Below, piece by piece: positions 31,801 through 44,500 of a stretch of 64,000 nt of DNA; the first letter of the stretch is position 1, and each line of letters begins with the position of its first letter. The stretch is from assembly GCA_013398275.1 (NCBI GenBank), contig VZSE01002451.1, positions 1,051,776 to 1,115,775 of the forward strand, in the 5' to 3' direction. Below the pieces are notes generated by a model. It was not told the DNA's origin and did not search any database. It was given only the letters and a program-made list of their open reading frames with translations. Origin of the DNA: Promerops cafer. Its lineage: Eukaryota; Chordata; Aves; Passeriformes; Nectariniidae. The position numbers and the translations under genes were made by a program.

Positions 31801-34769
31801 AGGAAGATATAATGCTTCAACAGCCTTGCTTAGATGCTGAGGAGGCACTTGGCTGTGCAAAACAGCCATTTGTATCACAGGACAGCCCAGGTTTGCATGG
31901 AAACCAGTGGGATGCATCCCCACCAGACCTCTATAAGCATGGCCAGAACCTTTTCATGTCGTTCTGTCTTACCAGCCACCTGCAGAGAGGCTGTGATGTG
32001 TAACGGGGAGGTGACGAGGGGGATCGCCTCAGGCCAGTTACATTTCCCTACTTTTTCTCCCAGGCGAAAGCAATTTAGGTTTAATAGTATATTAAAAAAA
32101 TATTAAGCCCCTCATTGGAGTTCTTCTTGCAGAGGCAAAGAGAGGAGAAGGACTTTCTGAGCCCATCTGCAGTGCATTAGCAGGTAAAGGATTGCTTTAA
32201 AGTACTCCCGAAGGTCACAGAAGGGCACTGCTCATCTAATTTCAATACTGAGTTTACCCCGTGCTACACTTCTTAGTGTTTAGCAAAGACAAGCCCCAGG
32301 GTCACTCTGAACTTTAATTACATGAAAATAACTTGCTAAGAGGCCCTTTCATTTTGATAATTTACAATAACAGCTATTGAAATGAGCTTTGCAATTGATT
32401 TGGGAAATACACAAAATGACACTTCCAGCCCAGCCTTTTGTGGACACAGGACAATTCACTGTCTGTTTAACAGCTATAATAGCCCAAGACCAGACTTTCC
32501 TACAATAATTACACTTTCTCTTGAATTTATTGAGGTTCAAACTTCCAGTTGTCTGCTGGGAACACTTCATTTATACACGAAGCATCTCAGCCCACTTATG
32601 CAGAAGAAAAAGCAGGGAGAAACAGGCACTTGTTTGAACACACAAGGCTCTTACTGATAGATCTCTTACTCTTTTTTTAACTGATATCTAATGAAGATAC
32701 AGATTCCTTGTGCATTTCTGTGCCTGCCCAGGGCCCTAAGGGGCATTTTGGAGGCTGTGAAAGCTTGAAGAAACAGCTATGAGGCAACCTGGGCTGTGAC
32801 CAAGCATCTTTCCCATGGCCATTTTTATTTTCTTCTAACATGACAGAACTAAATATTGTCACCTTGTGACTATTATCTTAAAAAATAAGGAACCTGTGGT
32901 GTTGTTGCTTTCTGTGGTATTGCTTTCCTACACTTGTGCACATCCACTAAGATGCCACCCAGCTAAAAGCATTAGAGCCACCACGAGCAGATGGGTTTGC
33001 ACAAGGTGTGGGCACAATTTCAGATGTAGGGGGCCATCTTCCTCCCCCCAGATCACTTTAGAAAACAAGGAGTTTGATTTTCATGTTGCAGTGGCTGTGT
33101 AGGGCCATCCAAAAGCCAGGTGAAAACTCACATCAGCTTTAGAGGGGGGGAACTGCCTCATGGGGCTGGCAAGGGGAGGAAGCTGAACTGACATTTCCTT
33201 CATGTACTGGAAGGTACACACGCCTCGTAACACAGTTTTGTGCTATCTTAAATTTGCTGTACTGGGAAGATTTTCCCTTGTCAGCAACCAGACACATCAA
33301 AATTACAGTGAAGTCACTGTGGGAAATAACACCAGTTTCCTCCTCCTTCAAATTAAAAGGAGTGTGCAGGCTGGGTAAGAAACACTGCTGCAATAGGACC
33401 TGATTGACTTTAATGTGGAAACAGTTGCACAGTTTAATATATTTCCTTGCCAGAAAACCGGGAATTTGTTTCCAAAAGGGCAAAGGCCTCTGGGAGGTGT
33501 CCTGATTCTTTGTGATTCGATCTGTGCTGCTGTCAATGATTTACTGCAGCATTTCGGAGCCTGGTGGGCTCCATGCTCCTTCCAGCAGTCCTGGAAACTT
33601 AAAAGCTTTGGTTTGCAGCTAGCAAACATTTACCTATGGCAAAGCAATGTGGTGGAGCCTGGCTCAGCTCTGTCCCTTGATCCTGTCTGTGTGCTGGCTG
33701 GCTTTGACACCAACCCAGGCGTGCAGGGAGCTCCAGGCACTGCCTTCCCACAGGTAAGTCTGTTCCCTTCCCCAGATTTCCATACAGGAATTACCAGCAC
33801 GTCAATCAGCCCATCAGTTTTGTCCTGACTTGAGGCATGTGCACAAAGCTACCAGGAAAAAAAAAAAACAACTGGCAGCTGTCCAATGCCAAGCCAGGCA
33901 TTGTAATTCCTTCTTGAAGGAACTGTTTGCACAACGGTTTTCCTTTTACAGATGATTATTAAGCCTTCTTAAACTTCCTTACCGAAATTACCAGGCTGGA
34001 TTTGGGCACTTGAAATGAATTCTCTATACAGGATGATTTATGAGTTAATATTTTTCATATTCTTTTGCATTCTAATTATTTTACACTCAACAACATGAAG
34101 CTAACAAGTGCATGTGAATAACCCAGTTTTCAGTCCAAGCCAGATCCTCATACCTCAGGTTTTTTTTTTCCATGAACAATATTATTAACCTATCCCAGTG
34201 TCACTTGGGCTTTGAAGGAAAGGAATAAACAAGTTACATTTTTTCTAAAGCTATAGTGTCATGATAGGGAAATGGGTGGATTTTTTGTTTCTACAGCTAT
34301 TAATTTCAAGCTTGTTGTAAAGGCAAATATGATTTAGGAGGATCAAAAAAAGGTATCAGTGATAATTGGAACATGGAGACAAGGAGAAGGCGGAAAGGAA
34401 AAAAGCCGTGGTAGTGATACACTTAATTATGAAGGCTTATTCTGATAATCCCTTTTGAAAATGAACAAAGACAAGATTTTTGATGTTTGATGAACTTATC
34501 AAACAAGGCAGAATAATGAAGAGGTAAATGTAACATCCAATCGAAGGTGAGCCAATTAAGTGCTTTGCCAAGTGCTGAAGGATGCAGCCCACAAATCCTC
34601 CTGTCAAAGCAAAAAGGCATCAATACCTGCGTGTCCTCCAGCTCTGGGTTCATCTGCAGGCTCCTGGCTTTTCATCTCACACACGGATCTGCACCCACAG
34701 GCTCCCTTGCTGAGCTGCTGTGGCTTTCCTTTAGTAAATCTCTCTTCCCCAGCCTCTGAAGAATCCCCC

Positions 34770-34822
34770 ATGAGCTATGTAGCACTGCTAATTATCAATA
34801 TTTCTCTTTGGACTGCAGTCTT
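34770..34822 (+). CDS. C8A: C8A exon 1 (signal peptide)
   Basis: The ATG at 34770 opens MSYVALLIINISLWTAV plus two bases, a typical hydrophobic signal peptide. The donor is the consensus GTCTT/GTAAGT. Phase 2 matches exon 2 exactly, giving Leu then RSSR. A good-looking acceptor (tctcttccccag) ends at 34752, so an upstream noncoding exon may exist. Confidence 0.85.
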
Positions 34823-35513
34823 GTAAGTAAAACAGACTGCTCATTAGTTAATCACCAAAATAAAAATAAAAATAATAACGTTCTGACTCAGAATAAGCCC
34901 TCAAAATGCTTTGAAGGCTGTGGCAAACACAGGGTTGTATTTGCATGCCACAGATTGCTCCTCAGGACAAAGAAATGGCTCATCCAAATGAAGGTTTTAG
35001 GAGCAGGGACAGAACTAGAGATTGTAATGACTGGGCTGTGAGGCAGGAGAAGTATTTTCTGGCTGTTGTGTAGTGATATTCAGAGTACGTGCAGAGAGTC
35101 TGATCCAAGAGCCACTACAATACCTTTGACCTTTTCTCTTTTCATAATATTCCTTTAGTTATTTTCTTCTTCTCAGAATTTGTGTATTTTGCTTTAGAAA
35201 TACTCAACCAACAAATTCTTAGTCAAGGTCCTTTGTACCTTGTTCACTCAGCACTGTTGGTGCAGCCATTCCCACCCCTCCACAAAGCCCATGGAAACCA
35301 GGATCTGATTTCACACTGGAAAAGTCAGGAGAAGTCCTGACCATGAGTGCACACTGGTGTAAAGAAAGTGACATCAAAACAGGCTCAGTAGTGCTAAACA
35401 TCCCTGCTCCTGGAGATTGTGATGTGCTTCTGAAAAGAAAGGCAAAAAATTAGCTTTTTTTCCAAAACCTGTCTCTTCATGACATTCCTTCTGTTTACTC
35501 AGGATGGTTGGTC

Positions 35514-35544
<31 letters not shown>

Positions 35545-38500
35545 ATTGCAATCTACCTACTGGAAAGGGAAAAGATGTTTTGGGAGAGCAGGAATCCCAA
35601 GACAAAATCCCCAGGTACTGCACCTGCAGGCCCTGCTCAATTCTGATGGTGAGTACTTGGATGGGACACCTTGGGATGCTTCCCATTTCCTACAAACCAG
35701 CTTCCTGCTGGAAGAACACACACAGAGAGATAATTTTCCCCCTTCCAGCCTCCAGCCCCTCTCAAAACACAGCTTCAAAGACCTTAGACCACTCTTTCTT
35801 CCCCTCCCTAGAAGAAGCAGCAGAGATGTTAATTCTCCAGCTCCTGTCGACTGTCAGCTGAGCCAGTGGTCAGGATGGACTGATTGCTTCCCTTGCCAAG
35901 AGAAAAAAGTAAGGATCCACTGTGATGCATTCATTTATCTTCAGATGTGTCTGTGATGAGGATGTACACACATTAATTATATATATTATACATATTCATC
36001 ATTCTGAAGCATCCAGTAAACTCATCCAAATATGATGGAAATGCTCCTAGAGAGCTAGAGAGGCTCTTATTTACCCTGGTGTAAACTGGGGAATAAATTC
36101 ATTCGGGGCAGCAGAACAGGAAAAGCAAAATCAAGGCAAATGGTGGAAGAATCAGGCCAGAATACTTGCCCAAGACTTTCTTGCTTTTCTGTCTCAGATT
36201 TAATTAAATATCCCCTGATTCTTAATGCAAATAGTCCAGTGAAAAGAAATTAGAAGCAGCCTTCATGCATCAGCTCCTGTTCTCATATTTTTATATCATT
36301 TCACATATGTCTTCATAGTTTGAGAATTTATTTTCAAATACCTGACATAATTCTGCTTTCTACTGAGTTTATCTTATCCCTGCCTTTTTTGTTCCTGTGC
36401 TTATAGACACTATATTATCAGTAAATAATATGGCTTTTCTCCCTTTCCTTTTTTTTTCCCTTCCTAGTTTAAAGAGCAGCAATTCTCATTAATAATCCAT
36501 CAGAAATGTTGCAGGATCAGTGTTGTAATTAGTGTCTGTGTCCATCTGAGCCTGGTGCACTGCAGGACAAAGCATATGCAGCTGGAAAAATGCCATATTT
36601 TTCCAAGGTATAAAATAGAGATATTTTTAAAACAGCCATTCCAGCCCCCTCTAAGTTCACACGTATGAACTCCAGGCAAATCTGAGCTCCCAACTCTCTG
36701 CTGACTCTCCTGCCTTTACCACGTACGAAGCCTTCAAGCCCCACACACACACATAAAAATAGGAATACACATTAAAAGGGCAGTTTTGATTGCTTTCTGG
36801 CCTGTGGAGGGGATGTCTGTGGGGGATCCACGTGGCTGTGTCTCTGTGCAGCACCGGTACCGGCGCCTGGTGCAGCCAGCAGGGTTTGGAGGGCGACGCT
36901 GCGCGGGGCACCTCTGGGATGAGCAAGCCTGTCGAGCTGAGACAACGTGCTCAGGGCCACCAGGGTGTGGGCAGGACTTCCAGTGCGAGGGAACAGGTGA
37001 GTGAGCCAGGCACAAAGCCCTGCCAGAGAGGTTTTGGTCCTGGGGGTATCAGTCCCCTGCCCCGGGAAGCAGGAGGGTGAGCCAGTACAGGAAAAACGGA
37101 GGGAATTTCCCCTCTTCAGTGTTTTCCCCCACTTTTACAGAAATCCATCCATGTTACGCTCGGGTTTGGGTAGAAAAGAAGGCTGTGTGACATGGAGAAT
37201 GTGAATTTTTCAGTGGAACAAAGAGAGTAGGAATATTCTGCTCCAACTGCTGTGCTGCACGCTCACACTCCCCTCCGCGGGCACAGCGCTCCCACAACGT
37301 GCTGCTTTCTCCCCTGCTAGAGACAGAGTTCAATCATCAATCCAACCAGCAATCTGTTGGGGTGATTTAGTTATTTTTAGCCACCTCCAGCTCTGAGGAT
37401 TAGGATATCAAATGGCTGTTCTCTGAAACTTTGACTAGCCTTGACAGATTCTTGTTTCTACACAAATGGCTCAAACTTCCTTCCTGAGCATTTAATGAAA
37501 ATTCTGTCGAAGTTTGGAGCCACAGGTCAGCTCTGTGCCCAGCTCATCAGCTGGAGAAGGCTGTCATCACTCCACTGGGGTAAATTAAGCAGTGCCAGTT
37601 CCCTCCTCAAGGCTTTCTCCACACTCCCAGAAGCAAAAGCCCTTCCACATTACCTTTCCTGTAAATATCCATTCTTGTAATTAATTATTGCAATAAACTC
37701 CCCAAATGCCTCCTGCAATGGCTTCGAAGAGGAAACCTTGCACTTTAATAAGATGGACTTGACTTCCTTAAGCCAAGAGGCAAAGCTATTCCTATAGCAA
37801 CTTTCCAAGAGTGTGATTTTAGAAAATAAAGTCAGGACAGCCAGGTGACCTCTCCTTGATTGCCACCTGAAGGAATCCCATGGGAGTGGCCAGCTTGGAC
37901 TCTGTGCTGCATTTAGGTCCCAGAAGCTCGGAAACTCAAATTCCCCATGGAATAACACCGTGCTTAACACCCAGCATGACTTCTTGTGGCCCTGAGGTGT
38001 GGGTGAAAAACAGCACAATCAAATCCTGCCAGCCAGGATTTCTGGAGGGTGGATAAGCCACTGCCTGCATCTGTGCACTTTAGGGCGCTGCATTAAACGG
38101 CATCTTGTGTGCAACGGAGACCGAGACTGCAGAGATGGGTCTGATGAGGATAGCTGTGAGGATGAAGATATTGAAAGCCCCTGTGAACATCTGTTCCCAA
38201 TCCCAGGGGTGGAAAAAGTAGTCCAAGGGTGAGTAATTAATCAATAGCTGCTCCTCTCGCAATCAAAACAGGATTATGTTTCCTATATTGCTCTTCCTTA
38301 GTAGTAGTGGTGATCCATGAATTGGGAGGGGGCTGCACAAAACCCAGAGGGGAGGTGCTGACCATGGGTAGCAATGAGGGTTCATTCCAGCTTTTATTTC
38401 AAATTCTGTCTCGGATCTATTACCTGACCACAGCACTTGTGATGCCCTTTTTATACTCCTGAGAAAATAGATCCCAGTTGTCTCACAGCTTTCTCCAGTT

Positions 38501-41500
38501 GTTAAAAGTCATAGACTAAAGCAAACAGCAGACTCTGGAGTTGCAGCACCCTGCTGGCATTCATCCTTAAGGAGATTTAACTCCAGGATTTAGGACTTCA
38601 GAGCACAGATTCAAGGCAGAGATCCTGAGCTCCACACGAGAATACGTAAATACTCCTATCCACGAAAAGTGTTTCCCTGTTCAGTTTCAAATTTTGATTA
38701 GGTAATACAGGCAAAAGAGAAATCCAGAATAAAATGAAACTGAAAGGCAAATTGTAACTGTGACACTCTTGTTGAAAACCTTGTATTTTAACCAAGCTAC
38801 AGCTCAGTTTCCCTGGAGGACATCCGAGGTGGCAGAGGGATTGCAATGAGATGATCTTTAAGGTCCCTCCCAGTCCAAACCATTCTAGGATTTTATGAAC
38901 ATGGGCTACAGGATGAGAATAGAGCCAGCCATTGTGTAACTTTCCCATCAGCTCAATCCAACACTCTCTGGAGTCCAGGAGATAAATGTTTCTCTGGCCC
39001 AGGGCCTGGGAGGGTCCATCAAAAGTTTTACAAGGCATGCATTAATTTTCACTGAGAACCCTGCTTAATTCTGCTCCCTGAAGTGTTTCTCCTGCAGAAC
39101 ACACAAAAGCAATGGCATTTGCTATCTTAGTCCTAAAGATGGTTCCCTGTTGAGAAGAGCAGTGCTGCTGTCTAGTTTGAATAATGCTTTCACTTTGGGC
39201 CACGGAATTACATGGAATACTAAGTAATAGGAGGGATTTCAGAGGGCAGCAGCTGTGAGGGCTGGAGAGCAGGAAGAAGGAGGAATAAGGAAATAATAAG
39301 TGACAGACTTGGCAAAGCACAGGCTTCATGTCTAGGGAGGGTGTTAACTACCCTGAGAAACGGGACCATTATTAAAAAGAAAGAGATGAAATTAAGACAG
39401 AAAATAATTGCAGAGAATGCCAGGAAGCACTTTGTGACAATGAGATGCATTAGGCTCCAGAGGAACCTGGAGGAATTCCAGGACTTTGGGACTTTCATAG
39501 CTGTTCTTGCTGGGAGGGTCTGGGCAACTTCACTGATTTCTTCCATGTCTCGCATGTGAGTCCAAACTCATGCCTGGGAAAGAAAATGGCTGTCTGTCCT
39601 GGTACCTTTGGGAAGGAGACAGCAACGAGATAACAAACCCAACCCAGCTGTAAGCTCTATGCCAGCTCCTCAGGAGGCCTGAGGATAGATAACCTGTAGC
39701 GTCAGGAGAACCTGTGACAGAGACTGAGGAAATAAAACCGGAGCTATGGATAAACTCCTGAACGCGACTTCTCTCCAAGATACAACATCCTGACACAGGA
39801 AGGGAGACAGAACATTTACGACCCTGGGTTTTTTGGAGGGCTCTGTGAGTACGTGTACAACGGGGAGTGGCGGGAGCTGCAGTACGACGCCGCCTGCGAG
39901 CGCCTGCACTACGGCGACGACGAGAAGTATTTCCGCAAGCCTTACAACTTCCACCTATACCAGTTCCTGGTGAGTGCTCCAGGGGGCCAAATTTAGCAGC
40001 GATTTCCCAGCGAAAATATCAAACTTCCCACGAAGGTATCAGGTACATTCTACCCATAGGTTGTCTTTAAGGTACCGCAACAGGCGCTCGATGGTGTAAA
40101 TGATGGTTTACGGCACGTGAAGGAGCGCACGTGCTGTATCACCCAGGCATCCCCACTGCTTCCTCTGGCACACTCAGAGCCAAGAGAGAGGTGTTTTCTC
40201 TGAATTCTGCTATTAATGACCTGTAGAGCTTGCACAAGCATTTTGCCTCTCTAGGGATGGAGCTGGCCACGTGTAAAATGGTAACTATGCTGCTGGTTCG
40301 ATCTTTGAAAGCATTTAAAGTCTATGGCATGGCTACAAGGGGCATAATCTGAATTCTGAGTGAGACAGGGATCCTGAAAACCATCACCATGGATCACAAC
40401 ACCTACAGTCCATAAGGACATGTCTGATGTTGGACACTGATCCAGGCAGATCAGGATTCAGTCTGCGTCTCCCACATCCTAATGGGTGCCTTGGCCACGC
40501 TGTTAAACGTTTATCATGTTTTTTTTGACACGAATGAATGAAAACCCATTATTCCTGGGAAATATTACTCAATGCAAGCAGCTTTCATGTCCTCCCCACA
40601 GGCAGAGTCCCTTAGTCCCCAGTTTGAACACTGGGGCTGGCCTTTTACAGAGCTGGCAAATGGCACAGCCCAGACTCAGCAGAGCTGCTCGATTCCACGT
40701 GCCAGCAAAGCAGAGCTGTCAAGGAAAAGGTCACTTCTCTAAAACACAGGCAAAACAATGTTTGTTTTCTAGCCTTGCCATTGTAAATAAATGTTGAATT
40801 CTTCTTTTCCTAAATAAATTCATCTAGAAGCAGGCTGGAGAGAAAAAAATTCAGTCCAAATCATTATGATTTGGCAGAGCTATAAGGAACTGGAAGGAGG
40901 GTTTTGTAATGGGAAGTGTCAGGCTGTCTTAATAGGTATCATTACTAGCTCTGGCTTTGAGTGGCTAAACACAAACCTCTCCCCTGCTTGGAGATGGATG
41001 AAGCAAAATTCTTGGCTTTATCCACGTTTCTCACATATTTCCAATGAAATGGCACGGGACTTAATTCCTTATTCCACATTCACAGAAGTCAGTGCTGGTG
41101 CTGTCAGGAGCATCATGGGCTTTAACAGAGGTATTCCTTCAAGGAATAGAGATTAAAAAGGAAGGGAAACACCTGAAAAATTAATGTCTGCTCCTTTCAT
41201 TTTAGGCTCATGCTGATTCTGGATTTGCTTTTGAGTTTTACGACGATTCAAAGGACCTGCTTGACGCTCTTAAAAGTGATAAATCCAAAACAACGGGCTT
41301 CACCATTGGAATTGGGCCTGGAGGTGCAGATCTCATGTTAAACCTGGGCCTCACTTTATCAGGTGGCAAAGGATCCCTGAAGAATTTCACACAATACGAT
41401 GCAAAGGTAAAAAAAAAAACAACCCAACTAAATCAGTGGTGCATCTGCTCCAGTCACATCATCTGTGCATCGCATGGTCTGGCTGTAACTTATGTCAGTT

Positions 41501-44500
41501 TATTCTCTCAATTGCATTTTTTAACACAGGGTAATTGTACCTTAATTTGTTCATGTAATTGCAAATGTATGATCGTTAGTAATCCTGTTTGCTGTTCTTG
41601 GTATGTTTTAGCAAACAGGGAGTAGGAATAAAATTGAATTACGGAGTGCCACGGCACGTGTCATCTCACCCCATCCTGTTTCATGGCTACATTAAGCACA
41701 CAAATAAAAAAATGCTTAAAAGTGACGATGAGGGAGGAGGGAATATCAAGATGCTGATCAAAACAATTATCCTCAAGGAATGATCTCTGGTAGCAAATAT
41801 ATCTTGCTCAAATTAATACGAGCTGCCTCGTGACGGGGAAATAGGCCACTTTTTACAGGAGGTTAAAATACCCCGCTGAAAAAAATAGTACCTGATAATA
41901 GGGTGTACTTCTCACAGAGGGCTTACATCATGGACTGGCTGTGATGACCTCTTTCCAATCTAATAACATGAGTGCTGGTATTTCCCACATTTACCGTGCC
42001 CCATCTCCACTTCTCCCTGGGCTGCTGACAGAAAACAATAAAGAAGAATTACTTTGATGGTGTTCCGAGTTAAAATGCCCTTAAAAGCTGTTTGAAATGA
42101 GCACCATTATAGTATTTACTGTGCCCTTGTCCGGACTCACATGATGTTTGCAGCTAAATGATGATCAGTTATTGGAGGAATCATTCAAAGGGCTGCTCAT
42201 GTTGCAGTGGAGACTTGTCCAAAGCAATGGAAAATATTGAGGTGGAGCCTTGGAGCTGGTGGTATATCCAGGAAATTCTCCCTCCATCAGCATCTTCCTG
42301 GCCAGGAAATCTCCCCTCTGTTGGGCTGGGCTTGACCCTTGTGCTCTGCCACTCATTGAGTTTGTGAAAAAAGCAAAAAGGGAATAAACACTATGGAAAG
42401 GAAACCGGAAAAAGAAATTGCAGAAATGGAGAATGGAGGGGAATCACGTGGAGCCCAACTCACACATCAATAAAACCCTCGTAGCATCCAACCCCCCAAG
42501 GTCCTCCACCTCCACAGCACATCAGAAAGAATTGAAAAAAAGAATTACCATTATTTCATTTAAAATTTGGCTTCTTTTCATACATACCCTGACAGTCAGA
42601 GACTCAGGCTTTCCCCTGCAAGCCTGAAGACTAGAAATTCATTTGCTTAAATTAATGTTGACTGCAGCTCCTCTTTTCTTTACCTGCAGGATGTTGGATT
42701 CATTAGAGCCATGACCAAGGTGCAGACAGCCCGCTTCAAGATGAGAAGGGACAACATTGTTTTGGATGAAGATGTGCTGCTCTCCCTGCAGGACCTCCCA
42801 GACACCTACAACTATGGCATGTATGCCAAATTCATCGACGACTACGGCACCCACTTCATGACATCTGGCACCATGGGGGGTGTCTTTGAGTACATCCTTG
42901 TCATCAATAAGGAGGAAATGCGAAGAAAAGGTCAGAAAATTAAAATATATTCTCTGTTCTCAGCTTTCTGCTTTAAACCTGGTATTTCCAACCTGGTGGC
43001 ACTACTGGCCACATGGCTTGGGATTAGCTTGAGTGTCACCATATGTGCTTCGTGCTCTGATTTCAGAAGCACCTGGGTGAGGGTTTGGTCATTAAGGAAG
43101 AAACCTGAGCATTATTTTCTCCATTTTTTCAGTGTCACTTGCTAATCTTCTCCTATTTCTTGTCATCTTTGCTCACCGTGAGTGCTGGAAGGCTGCAAAG
43201 CCACCCAGAGCTCAGCAAATCAGCCCTCTCACATTTCAGCCTGTAGCGAGGGCCGCAATTTTCTGTAAATGGAAATATCGCAGTGCACTCAGCAATACCT
43301 CTGCCACTTCGCTCTGCTTAGTGTCACATCTGGAGACTAACAGACCCCTGTTAGCTCCAGTTCTCAACAAATTGGAGTGTATGGGGCTGCATCGCCCTAC
43401 CTCTAAATCTCAGTTAGATAAAACACCCACTGCAGACACCGAGAGCATGAGAATTGCCATTGCTAGCAAGTCAAAAGTGTAACATTTTTCCTAATCAAAA
43501 ACATGGGATGCAGAACAATAATACAGGATTTTAGCTCAATAACCAGGTTGTCAACTTTTGTAAAGGTGTCAACAGTGCAGTAGATCCCATTTCCCCTAAG
43601 GGCCATCACTCTGCTGTGCTGAGGGTACCACTGCCTTGGTAACTCCAGGCCAGACACTGATGCAGAAGGAAATTGTGATCTTGGACAACAGGTGCAAATT
43701 GCTATAATTCCAGTAATTTCAATAATTTTCATGGTTCTGCCCCAGATTCTGCCTCAGGTCTGAAATGGTTTGTTCCCATCAGCATTAGGATAAATATGCA
43801 CTCCATATTGCACATTAACCATGCCAATTTTTCCACAAGAAATTACTGATTGAGAGACTTTTCATCAAGTTCCTGAACCTCTAATGTTTGGAAACTTGAT
43901 GCCTCTTCAAATTACTTCTTCACTTTGAAGGGTGAGTGATATAGAAGTGAACAAGGTCTTGGCAAGCAAGTCTTCAGGAAGCAGACTGCCAATTTCAGAG
44001 GAAGAATTAATCAAGAGCATGTGGAGGGAGGCTATTATTTTGCTTTATCTTGTGCTTGCTGTGTATGTAAGGAGATTTACTGCTATGAGATGCCTTATCT
44101 TAGGAAAAAAGGATGCTGAAGTCCAGCAAAAGACAAAAATGTGCCCCCAGTAGAGATGTAATTTTCATTCTAATGCAGCACCATTCTGTAATTTTCATCT
44201 AATCCAGGCTCTGCCAGAAAGTCCAGCCTTACAAAGCCAGCAGTGCTCTGTGTCACACAACGCTGACCCAGAAGGACCCACCTGCAGTGTCTGATATGCC
44301 ACTGTCTGAAAGCATTTAGTAAAAAACCCCTGATTTCTCTAATGCTGATCACAGCCATGCTTGGAGGCTGTGTTTGCAAGAGGATTATCCTCCTTCCCTG
44401 AGGAATGGTTAGGATCAGGATATAAGTGCTCAAGTCTTAAAATCAGAGCTTTCTAAGATGTGTCTGAAGCTCTGCCGATGCATCACTGAGTCCCCACAGG

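Larger units (their letters stand above)
25991..34769. other. Intergenic region between FYB2 and C8A (head-to-head)
   Basis: About 8.8 kb between two divergent genes, with three CR1 fragments (26127, 26953 and 28748) and no recognised exon. The rest is non-repetitive. It probably holds the C8A promoter, and perhaps a noncoding first exon near its right end. Open frames here show no family resemblance. Confidence 0.5.

Noticed and set aside
32866..33102. Signal-peptide-like frame (VVLLLSVVLLSYTCA) considered as C8A exon 1
   Set aside because: No matching donor in phase 2 was seen, and the ATG at 34770 has a consensus donor in the right phase.
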